A stretch of 21,427 nt of DNA from a virus, in IMG/VR virus record IMGVR_UViG_3300025151_000359, positions 1-21,427 of that record; one strand, 5' to 3'. Of the stretch, positions 15,430-21,427 are shown in pieces (within the stretch, counting starts at the first letter, position 1; each line of letters opens with the position of its first letter). The notes beneath the pieces are model-generated. The model saw only the letters and a program-made list of their open reading frames with translations, was not told the DNA's origin and did not search any database. A program made the translations under genes and the position numbers.

Positions 15430-15873
15430 CTACTTAGTAAACCCTGCACCAAAGTACAGGCCTACGATTGCTGATACTATATGTGTGTCTAGTGGTGTGA
15501 TTACAAAGCCCTGCGCTACCTTCCACTGTATTGCTTCATCTGGTCCAAACAACCAGTTAAGGAAACCGCCTGTAGCTTCTGTGTATCCTACGTAAACACC
15601 AACTTCAGGATACCACACAGCGACTAGCTTTGGCAAGACAATAATGCTGAACACTGCAGATAATGCTATGATCCTACGTGTCCAAGCAAAGTGCTTATCG
15701 TTCTTTCCTGCATCCCTAGCTGCATTGACTTGATCTGCTCTGAACTGTGCGTTGGCGAGCATCATCTTGTTCTGCTCTTGGCGGTTCTTCATGCTCTGAC
15801 CCCAGATAGACATGAAGCCGCCTAGTAGGGTGGAGAAGAGCATTGTGATTAGTTCAAGGGGTAAGCCGAACAT
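15430..15873 (-). CDS. Small membrane protein with three predicted spans; candidate holin
   Basis: This encodes 147 residues with three hydrophobic segments: about 5-25 (PLELITMLFSTLLGGFMSIWG), 66-87 (RRIIALSAVFSIIVLPKLVAV) and 127-144 (PLDTHIVSAIVGLYFGAGF). A polar, charged loop (26-65) lies between the first two. Three-span topology, small size and position right after a lysozyme-like gene suggest a holin that releases endolysin. A membrane component of the DNA-ejection machinery is an alternative, because the downstream genes look like internal virion proteins. The loop NRQEQNKMMLANAQFRADQ is helical and could oligomerise. The stop of the upstream lysozyme-like gene directly abuts its ATG. 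The membrane prediction is by eye. Confidence 0.85.
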   Translation of the reverse strand: MFGLPLELITMLFSTLLGGFMSIWGQSMKNRQEQNKMMLANAQFRADQVNAARDAGKNDKHFAWTRRIIALSAVFSIIVLPKLVAVWYPEVGVYVGYTEATGGFLNWLFGPDEAIQWKVAQGFVITPLDTHIVSAIVGLYFGAGFTK

Positions 15874-17301
15874 TTATGTACTACCGTTTTGTGGTATACC
15901 TGCAACTTTATAATTAGCTAAGGGTAATACAGAGGCTACTTCGTCTAGGTTGCTTATAATGCCTGAATAGTAAAGCTCTTTAGCAACCCTATTATCCATA
16001 CCTGCAGTAAAACTTCCAGAATCTTTTCTACGCATATGCTTAGTAAACTCTTTTATGTTTTTGTCTTTTGCAGCTTGAAGAACGGCTGTCCAGTTTCTAC
16101 CTGCCTTCTTACCACCTACGTTGAAAGCTAAGGATGTCAGTGCATTTTTATATTTATAGTCAAGTTCATCCCATGAAATACCAATCTTTTTAAGTTTAGA
16201 ATCCCAACCCTCTTCAATACCTGTATCCCCAGAGAGGTCTTTACGTGCTAAGGATAACTCTGAAGCCATATCCTTATTAAGTATTTCTACCTTTTGAGCC
16301 TCCGTTAAAGCTATGTATGTACCGTCATCCTTTTTAAACGTAATACCATGTATCTTTCCAGAAGCATCTTCTGAATCTTTTACTTTGTGTCCAAAACCCA
16401 CATCCTTACTGCGTTGTGCTATAGGTATATTTTTCTCACGTTTATCATTTGTTGGTTTAGGTACAGAGCCGTGATCTGACTCTGCTTTTTTACCCATATC
16501 TAAGTAAAACTGTAAGGTTTTTTCTTTAATAGCTTCTTCTATAGGGCTAAAAGTAACGTCATCTACTGTACGAGATTTTTCTGGTGTCTCTCCTTTACTA
16601 TCAAGTCTAGGACTCATCAACCCTTTCCCATCTGAGGGGGCTGCACCTCCATCAGCATTGTCGGTGTCAAGATCAATATCAGTGTCAGTATCGCTAAGGG
16701 TAGTAGCCTCTTCATTATCTAACTCCTCAGGCTCATCTATAAGAGCCTTATCTTTTTTTACAGCCTCTATCAAATCTAGCACGTTAAAACCCATTTGAGG
16801 TAAGCTACGTGGTAGAGACTTAGTTATACCCATTTCCATACGCTCAAGTGCGGCTTCCTCTGCTGATTGCCTAGCCAACTCTTCCATACGATCTAGAAAA
16901 TTTTCTGAGTGGTCGCCTCTGTTTCTGATTTTGATAGTGCTTCTTTCAGGGCTGTAATCCCTCAAGTTACGAGCATATACGTACAAAGGAGTGTCGTACC
17001 TATTATGCAGTGTCTCAGAGTTTACCATAACGTCAGTTATTTCAGGTGCATCTTTCTCGCTATACCTAATGTTATTAGTGTCTTCTGCTTCCTCTGACAA
17101 GCGAAGTATAAACTCTTTTATCCTATCTCTTGCTTTAGGTTTGGCATCCTGTTCTTCTTGTTGTGCTTCTACAGAGGTACGTGTTCCGGGTAAGCTGGAC
17201 ATCAAACCTGTACTTGTTGCTTTCTCTTCCTCAGGCTTATCACCAGAGACAATGTTAGAAAGCATGTCACTTATAAGATTCTTTACGGTAGTATCTTCCA
17301 T
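15874..17301 (-). CDS. Virion/lysis protein with C-terminal GH24 (T4-type) lysozyme-like domain
   Basis: This encodes 475 residues. The first ~270 are acidic and largely disordered, with an Asp/Thr alternating run at 204-215 (DTDTDIDLDTD). The C-terminal ~180 show the GH24 muramidase pattern: GFGHK at 302-306, ALTEAQKVEILNKDM at 331-345, ALTSLAFNVGG at 387-397 (cf. ALxSFxFNVG in many endolysins) and a terminal GMDNRVAKELYYSG at 434-447. This fold cleaves peptidoglycan, either for lysis or to open the wall during DNA entry. The long N-terminal extension and location among structural genes favour a virion-associated enzyme. The canonical E-8x-D-5x-T catalytic spacing before GFGH is not evident: Asp300 replaces the usual Thr and no matching Glu is at the expected distance. 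It may be diverged or inactive. The next gene abuts it directly, and a holin-like protein follows. Confidence 0.85.
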   Translation of the reverse strand: MEDTTVKNLISDMLSNIVSGDKPEEEKATSTGLMSSLPGTRTSVEAQQEEQDAKPKARDRIKEFILRLSEEAEDTNNIRYSEKDAPEITDVMVNSETLHNRYDTPLYVYARNLRDYSPERSTIKIRNRGDHSENFLDRMEELARQSAEEAALERMEMGITKSLPRSLPQMGFNVLDLIEAVKKDKALIDEPEELDNEEATTLSDTDTDIDLDTDNADGGAAPSDGKGLMSPRLDSKGETPEKSRTVDDVTFSPIEEAIKEKTLQFYLDMGKKAESDHGSVPKPTNDKREKNIPIAQRSKDVGFGHKVKDSEDASGKIHGITFKKDDGTYIALTEAQKVEILNKDMASELSLARKDLSGDTGIEEGWDSKLKKIGISWDELDYKYKNALTSLAFNVGGKKAGRNWTAVLQAAKDKNIKEFTKHMRRKDSGSFTAGMDNRVAKELYYSGIISNLDEVASVLPLANYKVAGIPQNGST

Positions 17302-17314
17302 GTCTTACTTATCC

Positions 17315-20300
17315 TTATTCAAATACTTTACCAAGAACAGCATCAAAAACCTTGCCCAGTAAGTTACCTGCAGACTTACCTCTTTCTGTTTCTTCTGCAT
17401 TGTCTGCTCTAACTTTTTCTATCACAAGCTGATTGTCTCTTTCTAGCTGGTTATTCGCTGCTCTCCAAGCAAAGTCCATCAAGTCACGCTCTTGTTGCCA
17501 CAACTCAGCTAAACCCTGCAAGGTCAGGCTGTTCTGCGCCATAACCTCTGCCATGTTAGCCTCATTGAGTGCAGCAGTATTAGCTGTAGCAATAGTCTGT
17601 CGCCACACGGTGTTAGCTTGTGCAATAACCAGTTCGTTCTGTGCGTTAAACATATCACGCTGATTGTCAAGTTCAGCTTGGAACTTAGTCATGGTGTTCT
17701 CTTCACCTGCGTTGAACTGCTCCATAGCATTAGACTGCGCTACGTTAAACTGGTTAATCTGAGTTGCCATACTGTCATAGAACTGATTAACTTGGTTAAT
17801 ACTTTCAGCGTTAAACTGTAGTTGTGCATTCTCTGCAGCTTGGTCTGAGAATATACTCTGTACAAGAGACTGCGCCTCAAACATAACAGCCTGTTGCTCG
17901 TTGTCTAGGTTAGCCATATCCACCTGCAAGAAGGCCTGTGCTTGCTGAGCCTGTGCTTGTTGTCTGTTGTTGAGGTTAGCCATGTCAACATCTGTGAGTG
18001 CAGCACAGTCAGCTAATAGTTTAGCTTGCTCATTATTGAGGTTAGCCAAGTCTACGGACATAGCCATCTCAGAGTTACGCAGTGCTCTTGTCTGCGACTC
18101 TGTAAAGTTCATGTTAGCAATCTCAGCAATACGCTCAGACTTAATTACAGCAACCTGTTGTTTGTTTGTAAGCTCCTGCCCTTTCATTGCAGCTTCGATC
18201 TGGGCGTTAGCTAGAGCAGTAGCTTGACGATTAGAAAGGTCAGCCATATCAACAGTCATCTTGTTAGACATGTTGAAGATAGCTGTCTGTTGCTCGTTGT
18301 TAAGTTCTATCTCACGCTCAGACATTTGATTAGAGATATTGAAAAGAGCAGTCTGTTGTCTGTTATCTAGGACACGACCTTCCATAGCTGCACGAGCAAC
18401 AGCGTCTTGGATAAACGCTTGCTGTCTGTTTGTAGCGTCCTGCATGTTTGTTTCAAATGCTTGGGTGCTCTCAATCACAGCCATCTGCTGATCATTAGTC
18501 AACTCTTGGCCCATCATTGCAGCTTTAACTTGTAGGTTAGATAAGGCAGTCTGCTGTGCGTTTGACAGGTTAGCCATCTCTACTTCTAAGTTTTGGCTGG
18601 ACTTCAAGATAGATGTCTGTTGTCTGTTAGTAAGGTTGATGTCATTTACTGCAGCATATCGTGCAGCATTTGCGATAGCTACGTTAGCGCTAATGTCAAG
18701 CTCTTGGCCTAGTAATGCAGCCTTAAACTGTGCAGTAGCAAGCACGGCCTCTTGTTCGTTTGACAAGTTCTTTAGTTGAAGGTTGGCATTATTCATGCTG
18801 TTTTGGATACGTACAGCCTGTTCGTTGGATAGGTTAGTCAACTCAAAGTTCTGTGCAGCAGCAGCATTAGCTAAAGCTACGGCCTGTTCATTACGAACAT
18901 TCTCCATATCCATTGCAGCAAAGGTAGCAGCATCAGATTGTGCGATAGGGATAGACGCTTCCATAGCGGCTTGTACGATTGCAGCACCTGCCATAGAGCT
19001 ACCAGCTAAACCACGAGCAGCCATAGCCGCATTAGCTTTACGTAAAGCACCTGCAGCCCACGGTGGCGTACCATCGTCAAACTGCTTCATAAGTTTTTCC
19101 ATTTGATACGCAACAGTAGAAGAGGCAGACACCTCGCCCTTTACAGCCTTAGCTTCTAGCTGTTGTGTAAACGTAGCAGTTGCAGCCTTTGCAGTAGAGG
19201 CTTCGTTAAGAGCTTCCAATGTCTTAGCTGTGACGATAACTTCTTCATCGTTAAGGATGTCATTTACATCAGCTAGTTCATCATCACTAACAGTTGTTTG
19301 TTCTGCTGTTACGTCAGGTACAAACTCAGACTTCTTTTCATCTGCAGTTGCATACTCATCAAAATTAGCAGCATCTTCTACCTTACTCTTTTCTACTTCT
19401 GCAACTTGAGAGGGTGGTAGGTTGTAGTCTACTTTAGCTTCTGCTTCTGGCGTTGTAGTTTCAAACTTGGCAGGGTCAATCTTTTCTACCTCACCCTCAA
19501 AGGTAACATCAGGTGCTGTCGTATATTTATCAAAGAGTGCCGCATCTGGTTGTTCGCCATCTTGTAAGCTACGAACTACCTTTGTTACTTCACGAATAAT
19601 ATCTAGTGAAGCTGGGTCTTTAAATCTACCTTTAAGCTGCTCTAACTCTTCAGGTTTCATCGTTGCAGCATCCATCAAAGCTTTATCTGATGGTGAACCT
19701 GTAGCTGCAGCAAAGTCAGCCAGTGCTGCTTTAACATCAGCGTTAGACTCTATAGCATCGTATGTTTCTGTAGAATCTTTTACTGCATCCTGTTCAATCT
19801 GAGTTTGCTGTGCTGCATAGTATTCGTCCCTAGCCTTTTCAAGCTCTTCAGGTGGCATCGTTCTACTAGGGTATTCATTAAGAAAGAAGTCTGTAAATGA
19901 CTGATTAGGTTCTTGAAGACCTGTAGCCATACGTAAATACTGAGTGCTATCCCCTACAGTTATCTGACCATCGCCGTCTACATCATACTTAGTTATATCT
20001 TCAGGTGTTAATTTTTCTGTTCCTACAACATGTCGTAATACTTTTTGTGCCAAAAGTGTACCTGCAGCTTTACGCTCTTCTGGTGTACCATCCTCAACAC
20101 TAATATAAGGTTCCGCCTTAGGTATAAACGGTGGATACTTATCATTACGCTCTTCAGGAGTTAAACCTTGAAGATACGCTTTTGATTTCTTAAATACAGG
20201 GTTCTCTACATTATCTGCAGCTTGTGCTTGCTTAACTAAAAGAGTAAGCGCATCAGCTACCTGACCTGTTGTACTATCAATAAGCTGATCATCTTTAACT

Positions 20301-21187
20301 TCCAAGCCGTACACTGTAGGCTGAGCTAGGACAGCACTAGGTGTAGATATAGCTTTACCCAAAGCCTCACCAGTAGAGGGTACGTCTGTAGTCTCAAACC
20401 TTTTCTGGGCTGTGCTTACAGCAGCCTGTGTTTGTGTAACTGAAAGTTCAGCATCTTCTACTGCTTTTTGTAAAGCTTCGTAAGCGTCCTTGTCTGCTTG
20501 CGGTGCATCATCTGCAGGTATAGTTACGCCACTCAAAGCTAGTTGTGCATCTGTAAGAGCGCCCATAGCTGTGCTGTAGGCTTTCTGTGCTTCATCTAAG
20601 GAAGTGGCAGCTTCAGTAACCTCAGGTGTTTCTGTACCTTGCTTTAATATGAAGTCAGGCTTTTGAGTTGTGTCTGGTTGGTCTTCTATTATGGGTCGGC
20701 TTATGGGTCTTTTTTCGGGTATTCTAGTTTCGGGTATTCTAGGTTCCCTATCTATGTCTTTTATTCTAGACACAGGTTTTAAACCAAAGGTAGATTCTAT
20801 ATTTTCTTCTAGTGTCTTTTTATCTATTGGATCGCTTGGCCTACTTTTTAGGCCGCTACGATACGCATAATCTTCATCAGACTCGCCTTCCATCTTACCA
20901 ACGCCAAAAGAAACCCTTGCATCTTTACCGCCACGAGTAGCTCTTTGTCTTTCTTTTTCAACGACACCTGCATTAATCGAACTACCTTCAGCAAAACCTG
21001 TAGGGGCTAAAGGTTCACCTTCTACACGCTGTCTAGCAATATCTGTGTAACGTCCTATCTTTGCAGCAGCACGAGGGCTAGACGCAAGGAACGCATCCAT
21101 TTCATCCTTCTGTGCTGGGCCTGTAAAGCCCATCTCTTTAAGGAGAGTATGTGTTTGCTGATTGGTAAAACCTTTAAACTTTTTCAT
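17315..21187 (-). CDS. Giant repeat-containing structural protein with EF-hand loop and hendecad coiled coil
   Basis: This 1290-residue protein has clear modular structure. Residues 1-190 are polar, with a Pro/Arg segment (PRIPETRIPEKRPISRP, 149-165). Residues 195-265 are Ala/Gln-rich helix. Residues 400-420 contain one dockerin-like EF-hand loop (DVDGDGQITVGD, 402-413). Residues 430-700 are acidic and low-complexity. An Ala-rich hydrophobic stretch (711-760) leads into sixteen consecutive 22-residue repeats (764-1115) with consensus L-[ST]-N-x-Q-Q-x-A-[LIV], without any insertion. These are followed by six 11-residue units with Phe at 1125, 1136, 1147, 1158, 1169 and 1180. The C-terminus ends in an amphipathic helix with two LGKVF copies. 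Periodicities of 11 and 22 fit a long right-handed or straight coiled coil. A virion role (core, ejection tube or fibre) is inferred from position. I recognise no named family. Confidence 0.88.
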   Translation of the reverse strand: MKKFKGFTNQQTHTLLKEMGFTGPAQKDEMDAFLASSPRAAAKIGRYTDIARQRVEGEPLAPTGFAEGSSINAGVVEKERQRATRGGKDARVSFGVGKMEGESDEDYAYRSGLKSRPSDPIDKKTLEENIESTFGLKPVSRIKDIDREPRIPETRIPEKRPISRPIIEDQPDTTQKPDFILKQGTETPEVTEAATSLDEAQKAYSTAMGALTDAQLALSGVTIPADDAPQADKDAYEALQKAVEDAELSVTQTQAAVSTAQKRFETTDVPSTGEALGKAISTPSAVLAQPTVYGLEVKDDQLIDSTTGQVADALTLLVKQAQAADNVENPVFKKSKAYLQGLTPEERNDKYPPFIPKAEPYISVEDGTPEERKAAGTLLAQKVLRHVVGTEKLTPEDITKYDVDGDGQITVGDSTQYLRMATGLQEPNQSFTDFFLNEYPSRTMPPEELEKARDEYYAAQQTQIEQDAVKDSTETYDAIESNADVKAALADFAAATGSPSDKALMDAATMKPEELEQLKGRFKDPASLDIIREVTKVVRSLQDGEQPDAALFDKYTTAPDVTFEGEVEKIDPAKFETTTPEAEAKVDYNLPPSQVAEVEKSKVEDAANFDEYATADEKKSEFVPDVTAEQTTVSDDELADVNDILNDEEVIVTAKTLEALNEASTAKAATATFTQQLEAKAVKGEVSASSTVAYQMEKLMKQFDDGTPPWAAGALRKANAAMAARGLAGSSMAGAAIVQAAMEASIPIAQSDAATFAAMDMENVRNEQAVALANAAAAQNFELTNLSNEQAVRIQNSMNNANLQLKNLSNEQEAVLATAQFKAALLGQELDISANVAIANAARYAAVNDINLTNRQQTSILKSSQNLEVEMANLSNAQQTALSNLQVKAAMMGQELTNDQQMAVIESTQAFETNMQDATNRQQAFIQDAVARAAMEGRVLDNRQQTALFNISNQMSEREIELNNEQQTAIFNMSNKMTVDMADLSNRQATALANAQIEAAMKGQELTNKQQVAVIKSERIAEIANMNFTESQTRALRNSEMAMSVDLANLNNEQAKLLADCAALTDVDMANLNNRQQAQAQQAQAFLQVDMANLDNEQQAVMFEAQSLVQSIFSDQAAENAQLQFNAESINQVNQFYDSMATQINQFNVAQSNAMEQFNAGEENTMTKFQAELDNQRDMFNAQNELVIAQANTVWRQTIATANTAALNEANMAEVMAQNSLTLQGLAELWQQERDLMDFAWRAANNQLERDNQLVIEKVRADNAEETERGKSAGNLLGKVFDAVLGKVFE
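17630..17827 (-). repeat. Six 11-residue (33-bp) hendecad repeats
   Basis: This encodes residues 1121-1186 of the 1290-residue protein. Phe recurs every eleven residues at 1125, 1136, 1147, 1158, 1169 and 1180, usually in a [QKM]-F-[NQ] context (NQFN, EQFN, TKFQ, DMFN). Eleven residues make almost exactly three helical turns, so the Phe side chains would line one face of a long helix. It continues directly from the 22-residue repeats. Confidence 0.8.
17843..18898 (-). repeat. Sixteen tandem 22-residue (66-bp) coding repeats
   Basis: This encodes residues 764-1115 of the 1290-residue protein. Each unit starts with a hydrophobic residue (usually Leu), then usually [ST/N]-N-x-Q-[QA] and Ala four residues later. 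Unit starts fall at 764, 786, 808 and every 22 residues to 1094, with no insertion or deletion. Units ending in a GQE-like sequence alternate with units ending in DMAN-like sequence. The DNA copies are diverged but share words such as GTTGTCTGTT and TTAGCCAT on the + strand. Confidence 0.92.
19949..19984 (-). other. Dockerin-like EF-hand calcium-binding loop in the 1290-residue protein
   Basis: This encodes residues 402-413, DVDGDGQITVGD. Asp402, Asp404, Asp406, Gln408, Thr410 and Asp413 occupy the six EF-hand coordination positions, with the invariant Gly407 and hydrophobic Ile409. Asp at position 12 and the following helix (STQYLRMATG) resemble half of a type I dockerin more than a calmodulin-type EF-hand. 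Confidence 0.8.
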
Positions 21188-21189
21188 TG

Positions 21190-21408
21190 CTACCTAGTTC
21201 CTATCCATACAAAGCCAACCAAACAACCTGTACAAAAAATAAATACAGCCACACCTGCTGACCATTCTATTATTTTTTGTTTGATTTCTATTTGTCTGTG
21301 CTCGTGTTCTTTCTTTTCTTTTCTTAGCTGTGCTTCTATCTCAAGTATCTCTTGCCATTTTGATGGACCATAGTATACAGAAATAAAATCTTTTAATTCT
21401 TTTCGCAT
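21190..21408 (-). CDS. 72-residue membrane-anchored coiled-coil protein (5' end may be upstream)
   Basis: The product begins MRKELKDFISVYYGP, has a highly charged helix at about 18-48 (EIEAQLRKEKKEHEHRQIEIKQK) and one C-terminal membrane span at about 50-69 (SAGVAVFIFCTGCLVGFVWIG). The frame stays open to the window edge without another Met, so a start upstream cannot be excluded. The Shine-Dalgarno ahead of ATG 21408 is weak. It lies two bases before the 1290-residue gene and is certainly co-transcribed with it. A tail-anchored coiled coil could be a spanin-like, holin-accessory or ejection-complex membrane component. I see no lipobox, so a classical outer-membrane spanin is not supported. 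Family not recognised. Confidence 0.75.
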   Translation of the reverse strand: MRKELKDFISVYYGPSKWQEILEIEAQLRKEKKEHEHRQIEIKQKIIEWSAGVAVFIFCTGCLVGFVWIGTR

Positions 21409-21427
21409 GGACTCAGCTTTTTGTTTA

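Noticed and set aside
17843-18898. Regularly spaced 66-bp repeats that could be mistaken for a CRISPR or minisatellite array
   Set aside because: The spacing is an exact multiple of three, the similarity is strongest at protein level, and one open frame of 1290 codons runs through it. It is a protein repeat.
21190-21408. Classical Rz/Rz1 spanin pair
   Set aside because: The membrane span is C-terminal rather than N-terminal, there is no lipobox cysteine, and no embedded second frame fits Rz1.
1-21427. tRNA, integrase, repressor or transposase signals
   Set aside because: Genes fill almost the entire window. No cloverleaf, recombinase motif, repressor gene or terminal inverted repeat was seen, so there is no evidence for lysogeny or an inserted mobile element here.

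Overview
The window reads as part of a lytic, T7-like marine podovirus (short-tailed dsDNA phage). Its closest match in gene content is the HMO-2011-type group that infects SAR116, Roseobacter and SAR11 bacteria. Three things support this. The family A DNA polymerase carries a DnaJ-like CxxCxGxG zinc-ribbon insert, the hallmark described for phage HMO-2011. There is a B12-dependent (class II) ribonucleotide reductase, as in several marine roseophages. The T7-type genes are packed tightly with almost no non-coding DNA. A marine alphaproteobacterial host is an inference from gene content alone. No integrase, repressor, tRNA gene, CRISPR array or insertion sequence was seen, and no gene-free stretch exceeds 40 bases.

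Left half (1-9202, all + strand): replication, recombination and nucleotide supply. In order: two small hypothetical proteins; a primase-less T7 gp4/DnaB-type helicase; DNA polymerase A; a probable single-stranded-DNA-binding protein with an acidic tail; a Cas4/RecB-like PD-(D/E)XK nuclease with a predicted Fe-S cluster; a T7 endonuclease I-type Holliday-junction resolvase; a small unknown; a DUF3310 protein; a 56-aa acidic protein; a MazG pyrophosphohydrolase; the class II ribonucleotide reductase; and three tiny proteins. Most neighbours overlap by 1-4 bases (TAATG or ATGA), so this is one translationally coupled operon that recycles host DNA into dNTPs and replicates the phage genome.

Centre (about 9184-9217): a hairpin with T-tracts on both sides lies between the two convergent gene blocks and should terminate transcription in both directions.

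Right half (9221-21427, all - strand, transcribed right to left): a virion and lysis module. In transcription order: a 72-aa membrane-anchored protein; a 1290-aa protein with a dockerin-like EF-hand loop and sixteen exact-register 22-residue repeats followed by 11-residue repeats; a 475-aa protein with a C-terminal GH24 lysozyme-like domain; a 147-aa protein with three predicted membrane segments; and proteins of 203, 642 and 1212 aa. The last three match the order and approximate sizes of T7 gp14, gp15 and gp16, the internal virion proteins that form the DNA-ejection conduit. I suggest, without proof, that this block builds the ejection apparatus.

The most unusual item is the 1290-aa repeat protein. 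Next are the polymerase active-site variants (HDS in motif C, zinc-ribbon insert), the lysozyme-like domain without an obvious catalytic triad, and a strong excess of the palindrome CTGCAG.
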